From: Xanthobacter flavus
Lineage (GTDB): Bacteria > Pseudomonadota > Alphaproteobacteria > Rhizobiales > Xanthobacteraceae
Assembly: GCF_017875275.1 (NCBI RefSeq)
Contig: NZ_JAGGML010000001.1
Location: 2,749,001-2,813,000 of the forward strand
DNA: 64,000 bases
Direction of reading: 5' to 3'
This document shows positions 53,386-60,395 of the stretch, one piece after another. Position 1 is the stretch's first letter; each line of letters begins with the position of its first letter. The notes under the pieces are model-generated. The model was not told the origin of the DNA and searched no databases. It worked only from the letters and a program-made list of their open reading frames with translations. A program made the translations under genes and the position numbers.

Positions 53386-53574
53386 TCAGCCCTCCCGCTT
53401 CGGGAGCGGCTTCACAGCCGGCGGGGTGACACCGGCCCGCTCGATGCGCTCCAGGATGGCGCGGCGCGCGAACTCGGCCTGAGTGATGCTCTCGCGGGCC
53501 GCGGCCTCGGTAATCGCGGCGTTGAAGCCCTGAGGCCCGCGGAGGTTCATGATTTCGGTGAGAGAACCGGCCAT
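53386..53574 (-). CDS. Small helical prophage protein
   Basis: A 62-residue protein (MAGSLTEIMNLRGPQGFNAA...) whose AITEAAARESITQAEFARRAI has ribbon-helix-helix-like periodicity, so a DNA-binding role is possible. GGAGAT is eight bases before the ATG at 53574. It ends four bases before the next gene in the same direction and is part of the phage operon. Confidence 0.5.
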   Translation of the reverse strand: MAGSLTEIMNLRGPQGFNAAITEAAARESITQAEFARRAILERIERAGVTPPAVKPLPKREG

Positions 53575-53688
53575 CTGCAAATCTCCAGTTCGGCCCATGA
53601 TACAGCGACTTTGAACTGTAATATTGCGATTTATATTGATGGATTGTAGAAGCAATATGTCCACTGAAGACTACCAGAGACTAACCTA

Positions 53689-54099
53689 TCAATTTAATTG
53701 AAGCTTGCGGGCAATCCCGGCCTCCCGCGCCCGCTCGTCTTCCACGAAGCGCTTCCAGTGTTCGGCCTCGTGCTGGGAGGCGGCGCATTGGCCGAGCAGG
53801 TAGGCGTTCCGCCGGCCGAGGTCGTCCATGCACTCGTGGTGGATCTGGATTTGCTGACGCAGGCGATCCCGCTCGACGTTCAGGCCGGCCACGAGTTGCT
53901 GGAGGGCGTCCACCTGGCCGCCGAGGTCCTGGCAGCGATCCCGGAAGAAGTCCGACAAGGCGGCCCGGTCCTTCAGGCACTGGCGAGACCGGCGGCGGCG
54001 CTCGGCTCGGCCGCGCTTGGGCGCACCATGGCGGGCGCCGGCCCAGTCCGCGGCGGCGCGGAGCAGGGTGGCGAGGAGCGAGGGGCGAGGGTTCGACAT
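53689..54099 (-). CDS. Coiled-coil prophage protein
   Basis: A 136-residue protein with a strongly basic N-terminal third (RHGAPKRGRAERRRRSRQ). A long predicted coiled coil follows (about residues 45-130, QVDALQQLVAGLNVERDRLRQ). Not recognised. AGGAG precedes the ATG at 54099. It could be a scaffold or DNA-binding accessory protein. Confidence 0.55.
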   Translation of the reverse strand: MSNPRPSLLATLLRAAADWAGARHGAPKRGRAERRRRSRQCLKDRAALSDFFRDRCQDLGGQVDALQQLVAGLNVERDRLRQQIQIHHECMDDLGRRNAYLLGQCAASQHEAEHWKRFVEDERAREAGIARKLQLN

Positions 54100-54318
54100 G
54101 GTTCGGGCTCCTGTGCTGCCGGGGCGAGGCCCCGCGGCGCGTTCCAATTGCTACTGGCGCTAACTGGCCGCACCGGCACGGATGTTGCTCGGTGGGGACG
54201 ACAAATGACGACCACGGACGCTCACCCCGGAATTGTCACATCTCCCCCAAAGTGGGGGCGCGTTTCGCTGCAAGGATCGCGATGACGGGGGCGAGCGATC
54301 ATGCAGGAGAACCGAGCC

Positions 54319-54552
54319 ATGCAGTGCACCGACATCCGCCCGCAGCACGCCCGCCCCAGCCAGTCGTCCACTGTGCTGGCTTCCCTCGATGAGGCGGCGG
54401 ACTTCCTGCGGACCCTGCCCATCGCGGAGCATACCGAGCCCCTGATCGACGTGATGGAGGCAGCGGACGAACCGGAGATGGAGCCGCGGGCCTGGCAGGC
54501 CTTCGAGACCTTCGCCTGCGCCATGGGGCTGCGGGTGCGACTGGTGGCGTGA
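54319..54552 (+). CDS. Small hypothetical protein
   Basis: A 77-residue acidic helical protein (LDEAADFLRTLPIAEHTEPL, then WQAFETFACAMGLRVRLVA). Similar small proteins occur in alphaproteobacterial plasmid and phage regions, but I cannot name the family. AGGAG precedes the ATG at 54319; an ATG six codons upstream also exists. It is divergent from the coiled-coil gene. Confidence 0.55.
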   Translation: MQCTDIRPQHARPSQSSTVLASLDEAADFLRTLPIAEHTEPLIDVMEAADEPEMEPRAWQAFETFACAMGLRVRLVA

Positions 54553-54645
54553 GGCGAGGTCGGGATATCGACTTCGGCTAGCAGCCAATTGCGCGGGTCT
54601 TCTCTCCGACCATGGGGCACCCTTCGCCGACCAGTTGGCGTTGCG

Positions 54646-54765
54646 CCCCACGTTCCAACGTGGGGGCGCTTCCAACGCCCCTGGGGGTTATAGGGGGTGT
54701 GTCTCCCCCAGCCCTTCAAAAGCGTTGGAAGGGCGTCGGAATAGCGTTGGAAGTCAGTCGGAAGC
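54646..54765. repeat. Iteron-like region (candidate replication origin)
   Basis: Four tandem 11-bp units with consensus GCGTYGGAAG start at 54722, 54733, 54744 and 54755. An inverted copy CTTCCAACGC lies at 54669-54678. Next to it is a 20-bp palindrome with arms CCCCACGTT (54646-54654) and AACGTGGGG (54657-54665). The units are phased at one helical turn and adjoin an AAA ATPase relic of the replication-helicase type, as at plasmid or phage origins. Confidence 0.55.
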
Positions 54766-55380
54766 ATCGCCATTGTCCCTTTTGAGGGCGATGCGGTGCC
54801 TCGGCTTGGATGGCGGACCGAACACCTCATTCACGATCCGGCCCTCGGCGAAGAGGTTGTTCATCGCGGTGAGGAAGCCCGCCTTCGTGATACCTTCGGC
54901 CTTGGCGTCACGGCAGAGGGTGGAGCCTCGAGCCACCGGAAGGCCGATCCATTGCGAGCCCGCCGCAGTGGCGACGGCAAGCTGGAGCGCGAGGAGGCTC
55001 TTGCCCGTGCCACCGTCGCCATAGAGCAGCGTCACGTTCCCGGCCGGGATCATGCCTTCCACGTGCTCCTGCCGGGGCGGGATTGGCTTGCCGGCGAGGT
55101 CGGCCGCGCATACCACCTCCAGCGGTTCGGCCATCTGGTGCCGATCTCGCCGCATCGATTGCGGCGCCGGGGCTGGGCCGTCGGTGCCCGTGCCGCGCAT
55201 CTCGTGACGGTGCTCCTGCCGGTCCGGGACGTCGCGGGGCTTCAGCCGACCGGCGGCCAGCCCGCTCTCGATGGTGGCGAGCACCGGGCGCTCGCCGTCG
55301 TCGGCGATGAGGCCGCAGTTGCTGGCCGCCTGCCCGGCCGGGGTGAGCCAGGTGAGCCCGGCGAGGCGGATTGATGCCAC
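54754..55380 (-). pseudogene. Internally deleted RepA/AAA-type ATPase
   Basis: A 208-residue relic of a RecA-fold (AAA_25/RepA-like) replication ATPase. The N-terminal section LAGKPIPPRQEHVEGMIPAG leads into an intact Walker A, LLYGDGGTGKSLLALQLAVA. Soon after, WIGLPVARGSTLC switches to what looks like the C-terminal part, AEGITKAGFLTAMNNLFAEG and GPPSKPRHRIALKRD. Walker B and sensor motifs, expected in the next 150-200 residues, are missing while the frame stays open. An in-frame internal deletion is the simplest explanation. It is adjacent to iterons. Confidence 0.6.
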
Positions 55381-55395
55381 GTTCGGATGCCTCTA

Positions 55396-55459
55396 GATAA
55401 CGACACGATATCGTGCTGTTATCAGGTGGGCGCCGAAAACGCAACGATACCGTGCCGTT
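55396..55459. promoter_or_regulatory. Palindromic operator(s) of the 55.5-kb TetR gene
   Basis: A 28-bp palindrome at 55396-55423 has arms GATAAC-N2-CACGAT and ATCGTG-N2-GTTATC, symmetric except for two bases per arm. A weaker palindrome with AACG/CGTT ends lies at 55443-55459, 18 bases before the TetR ATG. They are well placed for autoregulation. Confidence 0.7.
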
Positions 55460-55476
55460 TCGACCAGGAGCACAGG

Positions 55477-56127
55477 ATGAACTCACCGCCAAGGCCGGGG
55501 GGGCGGCCCAGCCGACAGCAGGCCGCGGCGCTGGATGCCCGGCTGCTTGACGGCGCCCGGGCTGCGTTCGGGCGAAAGGGCATCGCGAACACCTCGCTGG
55601 AAGAAATCGCCACGAGTCTCGGCATCTCCAAGCACACTCTCTATCGCCGCCATGCGAGCAAGCAGGCCCTGCTGGATGCCGTGGTCGAACGCGACATGCA
55701 TGCCTTTCGCGAGGCGCTGCTGGCGGCGTCGGTCGACGGCGACACCGGGGATCCGCTGGAGGCGCTCCGCCGCGTGGCCCACCGCTATGTCGAGATCGGC
55801 AGCCGCCGGGAATATGCCGCCTTCTATTTGTCCGTCTGTGCCGAGGCGGCCCTGTCCGCCAATTTGAGGCACCGCCTCGCCCTCTGGTCGGAACGGGCTC
55901 TGGAGCCGCTGAGCAAGGCGATCGGCGCGGCTCAGGAGGCCGGGCTGCTGCGCGCAGAGAGCCCCGCCGAGATTACCGGGCTCCTCATCGATCTGCTCGA
56001 AGGCGTGAACAACCGCCTCCGCCTCGCACCCGTCGAGGAGGATGACGGGGAGGTGCTGACGTTGCTGTTCGACCGACGGTGGGCCGCCTTCCTCGCCGTA
56101 ACGGCCACGGACGGGGCGCGCGCGTGA
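55477..56127 (+). CDS. TetR family transcriptional regulator
   Basis: A 216-residue TetR repressor. The HTH is TSLEEIATSLGISKHTLYRRHASKQAL, about residues 38-64; the C-terminal ligand domain resembles TetR_C_7-type regulators (YVEIGSRREYAAFYLSVCAEA). CAGGAG precedes the ATG. No obvious target gene is adjacent, apart from the ATPase relic on the other side of its palindromic operator. Confidence 0.88.
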   Translation: MNSPPRPGGRPSRQQAAALDARLLDGARAAFGRKGIANTSLEEIATSLGISKHTLYRRHASKQALLDAVVERDMHAFREALLAASVDGDTGDPLEALRRVAHRYVEIGSRREYAAFYLSVCAEAALSANLRHRLALWSERALEPLSKAIGAAQEAGLLRAESPAEITGLLIDLLEGVNNRLRLAPVEEDDGEVLTLLFDRRWAAFLAVTATDGARA

Positions 56128-56365
56128 ACTGGTCGGAAACCCGCACGCGCAGACGCGGTCATAGGGCTATGGCGTACACGTAGTTCTCTTCTTGGTCGCT
56201 CGCGGCCCGCCAGATACCTTTAAAACCCAACAAAACAAAGACTTAATTCGATGCGTGGTCGCGACTCCCTCAATTTGTCCCACATTTTGTTTGTGTATCC
56301 ACAAAAACGGGGGAGGATCATAATCCAGCTTGAAGTTCGTTCTGGCCCAATGAGAGGACCAGAAC

Positions 56366-56581
56366 ATGAGGCGCAGCCGCTTCACGGAAGAGCAAATCAT
56401 CGGCATCCTGAAGGAGCACGAGGCCGGGGTTCCGGTGTCGGACCTGTGTCGCTAGCACGGGGTCAGCGATGCCAGCATCTACAAGTGGAAGGCCCGTTTC
56501 GGCGGGATGGACGTGTCGGAGGCCAAGCGGCTGCGCGAGCTCGAGGACGAGAGCGCCAAGCTGAAGCGCATGCTCGCCGAC
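56366..56581 (+). pseudogene. IS3-family orfA relic with nonsense codon
   Basis: Begins MRRSRFTEEQIIGILKEHEA, the HTH_21/orfA start of IS3-type elements. It continues VPVSDLCR, then a TAG where Lys or Glu is expected, then HGVSDASIYKWKARFGGMDV and a leucine-rich segment ELEDESAKLKRMLADA. The similarity stops there, so orfA lost its C-terminus and all of orfB. It marks an old insertion at the edge of the accessory region. Confidence 0.8.
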
Positions 56582-56597
56582 GCGCCTGGAGAGTCGC

Positions 56598-56633
56598 CTC
56601 GCACTAGGCGCCAGATCTGGAGCCTAGTGCGAG
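56598..56633. terminator. 36-bp near-perfect palindrome
   Basis: Arms CTCGCACTAGGC (56598-56609) and GCCTAGTGCGAG (56622-56633) enclose CCAGATCTGG (56611-56620), itself palindromic. Only the 610/621 pair does not match. It lies two bases after the stop of the minus-strand solute-binding-protein gene and so probably terminates that operon. Confidence 0.6.
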
Positions 56634-56635
56634 CC

Positions 56636-57889
56636 TCAATCCTTCTTTGTAACCAAAGGACACGTCGAGAGGGAAAGGGGCTGGAACGCCTGGTCGCCCG
56701 GGATCGTGGCGATCAGGTTGTAGTAGTCCCAGGGGCCTTTCGATTGCGCGGGCGTCTTGACTTGAAACAGATACATGTCGTGGACCATGCGGCCGTCCAC
56801 GCGGATCTTCCCGTTTTTGTAAAAGACATCATTGACCGGAATCTCGCGCATCTTGCGCATGACGGCCTCAGTCTCGTCCGTCCCGGCTGCTTCGACCGCC
56901 TTGAGATAATGCAAGGTCGCCGAGTAGGTCCCGGTCTGGAGCATGTTGGGCATGGCTTTCATCTTCTCGAAGAAGCGCTGGGACCATTTCCGCGTGTCGT
57001 CGTTCATGTCCCAGTAGCTTGCCTCGGTGATGGTAAGGCCCTGCGCCTCCTTCAGCCCCAGGCCGTGGACGTCGTTGATAAATCCGGCGAGCGTGGCGAG
57101 CTTTTGTCCGCTTTGCGTGATGCCGAACTGGGCGGCCTGCTTGATGGAGTTGATGGTGTCGGCACCGGCGTTTGCCAGCGCTACCACCTTGGCGCCAGAG
57201 CCCTGCGCCTGCAGCAGGGCGGACGCGAAATCGGTCGTGCCGACCGGTAGCCGCGTGCTGCCGAGGACCTTGCCGCCGTTGGCGGTGACCACGTCGCCCG
57301 TATCCTTGGCGAGGCTGTGTCCGAACGCATAGTCGGCCACGATGAAATACCAGCTGTTATTCCCCTGCTTGACCAGGGCCGTGCCGGTGCTGTTCGCGAT
57401 CGCGTAGGAATCATACGCCCAGTGAATCACATAGGGACCGCAGGCATCGTTCGTGATGCGGATCGAGCCGGGCGAACTGAGGGCGATGATCTTCTTCTTG
57501 TCCTTCGCCACTTCAAGCGCTGCCAGCGCCGGTGAGGAAGAGGCGACATCCAGAATCGCGTCAACGTTTTCGGAATCGAACCAGCGACGGGCAATGGCGC
57601 CGCCGATGTCGGCCTTGTTCTGGTGATCGGCGAAAACCACTTCGATGGGCTTTCCGAGTACCTTGCCGCCGAACTCCTCGACCGCCATTTTCGCGGCCGT
57701 TACAGCTCCCATCCCCGTAATATCGGCATAGACACCCGACATATCCTCAATCAGACCGATCTTCACCACATCGTCGGAGATCTTCGGTGTCTGCGCGGCG
57801 GCGAGCGAGGCCGCGACGAGCGCCATCGGCGCAAGAGCCGCCGACACGGTGAGAGCGTGACGGAGACGTTTCATCCCACGACTGGCCAT
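56636..57889 (-). CDS. Branched-chain-type ABC transporter substrate-binding protein (LivK-like)
   Basis: A 417-residue periplasmic binding protein. The signal peptide (about residues 1-32) ends ASLAAAQ, then the Peripla_BP_6 start VKIGLIEDMSGVYADITGMG. Further hallmarks are KPIEVVFADHQNKADIGGAIARR and VVALANAGADTINSIKQAAQFG. The family brings amino acids or aromatic and aliphatic acids to an ABC importer. No permease or ATPase gene is adjacent, so it must use one encoded elsewhere. Last gene of the CoA-transferase operon, 164 bases after the hydratase gene. Confidence 0.92.
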   Translation of the reverse strand: MASRGMKRLRHALTVSAALAPMALVAASLAAAQTPKISDDVVKIGLIEDMSGVYADITGMGAVTAAKMAVEEFGGKVLGKPIEVVFADHQNKADIGGAIARRWFDSENVDAILDVASSSPALAALEVAKDKKKIIALSSPGSIRITNDACGPYVIHWAYDSYAIANSTGTALVKQGNNSWYFIVADYAFGHSLAKDTGDVVTANGGKVLGSTRLPVGTTDFASALLQAQGSGAKVVALANAGADTINSIKQAAQFGITQSGQKLATLAGFINDVHGLGLKEAQGLTITEASYWDMNDDTRKWSQRFFEKMKAMPNMLQTGTYSATLHYLKAVEAAGTDETEAVMRKMREIPVNDVFYKNGKIRVDGRMVHDMYLFQVKTPAQSKGPWDYYNLIATIPGDQAFQPLSLSTCPLVTKKD

Positions 57890-57987
57890 TGATCCATCCC
57901 TTTGAATTTATTGTGGGCCGCACCTATTCGGGCGCAAAGCTCTGCGGCGGCTGCGGAATCTTACGGGTGGCCGATCCTTGGACACAA

Positions 57988-58033
57988 TGTGGGAAAGCCA
58001 CTGGGTTGAGCCCAGTGCTGTGCCCATCCCACA
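57988..58033 (-). promoter_or_regulatory. Nested inverted repeats between hydratase and binding-protein genes
   Basis: The outer arms TGTGGGA (57988-57994) and TCCCACA (58027-58033) enclose an inner stem CACTGGG (57999-58005) with CCCAGTG (58011-58017), loop of 5. An intercistronic structure like this may stabilise or partly terminate the message, allowing different expression of the two genes. Confidence 0.5.
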
Positions 58034-58053
58034 TACCGCCGTTGGAAACGGGC

Positions 58054-58818
58054 TCAGTGCTTGCCACGTTCCGCACGGCTGGCAAACGCGGCGAGGCCCC
58101 GCCTGGCGTCCTCGCTCGTGAAGGTCCGCTGGCCGAGAGCCGCCTCGCGTGCGAAGGCCTCGTCCCAGGACGCGTCCTGAAGCGTCAGCGCCGCCTCCTT
58201 GATGGTCTGTATGGCGGTCGGGCTGAGCGCTGCGATCCCGTCGGCAATTTCGTGCGCGCGGGTCTCTACCACCTCGGGTGCAACGACCTGATTGACAACC
58301 CCGAACCGGACCATCTCATCCGGAGAGAAGCGCCTCGCCGTCAGCATGATCTCCATGGCGTGGGCATAGCCGATCTGCCGGACGAGGCGAACCAGTGTGC
58401 CGCCGGCGGGCACAAAGCCATGAACCGGCTCCGGCAACTGGAACACCGCGTCCGAAGAGGCGATGCGGATGTCGCTCGCGAGCATGATTTCGAAGCCACC
58501 GCCAATGCAGAGCCCGCGCACGGCGCAGACGAGGGGCTTATGGAAGCGCTGCCCCTTGAGGTGGGCCGGATCCCAGGCGCTGATGTCGAAGCGGCCGCTC
58601 GCAAGGGCGGGAATGGACTCGGTCAGGTCGGCGCCCACGCAGAAGGCCCGCGTCCCTGCACCGGTAAGGACCACGGCATGGACGGTGTCATCGTCCCGCG
58701 CTTCGGCAAAGGCCTTGCCTAAATCCTCGTACATCTGAAGCGACAACGCGTTCAGCTTGTCGGGTCTGGCGATGCGGATGGTGGCGACGTTGCCGTCCTT
58801 GGTGAGTTCGATCGCCAC
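58054..58818 (-). CDS. Enoyl-CoA hydratase/isomerase family protein
   Basis: A 254-residue crotonase-fold enzyme. The oxyanion-hole segments are RAFCVGADL and LCIGGGFEIMLASDIRIAS, with the first catalytic Glu. The second Glu lies in FQLPEPVHGFVPAGGT. Both glutamates of hydratases are present, so hydration of an enoyl-CoA is likely. The GTG start at 58818 comes right after the CoA-transferase stop (TGACGTG) with GGGAG upstream. Context with a class III CoA-transferase recalls CaiB/CaiD, but the substrate is unknown. Confidence 0.92.
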   Translation of the reverse strand: MAIELTKDGNVATIRIARPDKLNALSLQMYEDLGKAFAEARDDDTVHAVVLTGAGTRAFCVGADLTESIPALASGRFDISAWDPAHLKGQRFHKPLVCAVRGLCIGGGFEIMLASDIRIASSDAVFQLPEPVHGFVPAGGTLVRLVRQIGYAHAMEIMLTARRFSPDEMVRFGVVNQVVAPEVVETRAHEIADGIAALSPTAIQTIKEAALTLQDASWDEAFAREAALGQRTFTSEDARRGLAAFASRAERGKH

Positions 58819-58819
58819 G

Positions 58820-60076
58820 TCAGATCGCTCCCTGATCCGCAAGCCGCGCCAGGTCCTCGGCGGACAGGCCGGCGAGGTCGCCATAGACCAAGGCGTTGTG
58901 CTCGCCGACGTCGGGCGCCTTGGCAAAGGTCGTGGCGGGCGTTGCGGAGAGCTTCACAGGCTGACCGAACATGCGGACCATCTCGGCCCCGAGGGGCACA
59001 TTCACGATCATCTCGCGCGCCGCGATGTGTGGATCCTCGACCACCTCTGCAATCGTCTTGATCGCGCTCAGCGGGATCGTGTCGCCCGCCATCTCTTCCA
59101 GTTCCGCCTTGGTGTATGTGCTGAACCAGCGCTCGAGGATCGGCCGTACCCGCGTTTCGGCCACCACCGGGTCGAACCTTTTCTCCATCGTGTCGATGGC
59201 CGGATCGGCGGCCACCTCAGGCTCGCCGAACATCTGGCAGGTGAGGCGCCAGAACTTGTCCGTATAGCCGCCGAAGAAGACGTATCCGTCCTTGCAGGGG
59301 AACTGTCCGTAGGGGCGCACGAAGGGATGTTCGCTGCCGAGCGGCGTGGCGACCTCGCCCTTGGTCGTGTAGCGCACTACGGCATTTTCGGTGAGACTCA
59401 ACACCGAGTCCTGCTGGGAGATGTCGACCACCTGGCCCTCGCCGCCCTTTTCGACCACCCGGAGCGCAGCCAGCGTCCCGATGGCGGCATAGAGGGAGGC
59501 GGCGAGATCGCCGATGATTGTCCCGACCCGCACTGGCGGTCGATCGGCATAGCCGTTCATGGACCAGAGCCCGCCAGCGGCCTGACCCGTATTGTCGAAC
59601 GCTGGGCGGGAGGAGTTCGGACCGGTACGTCCGAAACCGCTGATGGCGGTGTACACGAGCTTCGGGTTCTCCAGCCGAAGGACTTCATAGCCGAGGCCGA
59701 GTTTTTCCATAGTGCCGGGCCGGAAATTCTCGACCAGCACGTCGACCTCGCGCACCAGACGCTTTAGTAGCGCCTTGCCCTCCTCCGTCTTCATGTTCAG
59801 CGAGATGCCGAGCTTGTTGCGGTTGAACTGGGTGAAGAAGGCACTCAACCCCGCGTCCTCGCCGGCCACAAAAGGCGGAAACGTGCGCGCATAGTCGGGG
59901 TCGTCGGGGTGCTCGACCTTGATGACGGTAGCGCCGAGATCGGCGAGGAGCATGGCGCAGTATGGACCCGCGACCACACGGGTGATGTCCAGCACCTTCA
60001 GCCCCGCCAGAGGCCCTCGCGGTGCATCAGCCGGGGTGCAACTGGTCCCCGTGGCAGATGGAAAATCGAGCGGCAT
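58820..60076 (-). CDS. CaiB/BaiF (class III) CoA-transferase
   Basis: A 418-residue family III CoA-transferase that moves CoA between carboxylic acids via an aspartyl intermediate. Recognised blocks are GPLAGLKVLDITRVVAGPYC, LLADLGATVIKVEHP, NRNKLGISLNMKTEEGK and ENFRPGTMEKLGLGYE, with the catalytic Asp region IIGDLAASLYAAIGTL downstream. It probably activates the substrate acid for the downstream hydratase. GGGGAGG precedes the ATG at 60076. First gene of the operon, divergent from the GAF regulator. Confidence 0.94.
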   Translation of the reverse strand: MPLDFPSATGTSCTPADAPRGPLAGLKVLDITRVVAGPYCAMLLADLGATVIKVEHPDDPDYARTFPPFVAGEDAGLSAFFTQFNRNKLGISLNMKTEEGKALLKRLVREVDVLVENFRPGTMEKLGLGYEVLRLENPKLVYTAISGFGRTGPNSSRPAFDNTGQAAGGLWSMNGYADRPPVRVGTIIGDLAASLYAAIGTLAALRVVEKGGEGQVVDISQQDSVLSLTENAVVRYTTKGEVATPLGSEHPFVRPYGQFPCKDGYVFFGGYTDKFWRLTCQMFGEPEVAADPAIDTMEKRFDPVVAETRVRPILERWFSTYTKAELEEMAGDTIPLSAIKTIAEVVEDPHIAAREMIVNVPLGAEMVRMFGQPVKLSATPATTFAKAPDVGEHNALVYGDLAGLSAEDLARLADQGAI

Positions 60077-60395
60077 GCTTACCTCCCCAGGCGAGGTTTT
60101 CCCGCGCCCTTGTTGATCTCGGCCCCGGCGCCGGCCCTGCAGTTTCAGCACGCTCCAACCCCGTCCGACACCCCCGCGTCTCAGGCGGTCTCACGGCGAT
60201 AGCGCCCGGCGCTTCGGTCCATTGTTCAGCCTGCCAGTTTGGGGGGGCTCGCGGGACGGAGAAATATGGCTGTGGCACATTTGGAAGTGCGAATGATGTG
60301 CATTATCACCATTCATGTACCATTTGTTCGTGCGAGAGTGGGCTAGCATCCGGGCTGGAAACGGCCAAGAAGACGTGCGCCCCGGGGAGGAAAAG
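60077..60395. promoter_or_regulatory. Divergent promoter region, CoA-transferase operon / GAF regulator
   Basis: A 319-base intergenic region. The AT-richer part (60270-60340) holds interleaved ATG/CAT-type short inverted repeats (for example AATG-N5-CATT near 60290) and probably contains both promoters and the regulator's site. No single strong palindrome or sigma-54 site is convincing. Confidence 0.4.

Noticed and set aside
60260-60290. Possible sigma-54 promoter (TGGCAC followed by GTGC) between the CoA-transferase and regulator genes.
   Set aside because: The distance from GG to GC does not fit the fixed -24/-12 spacing, and the regulator has no AAA+ domain.
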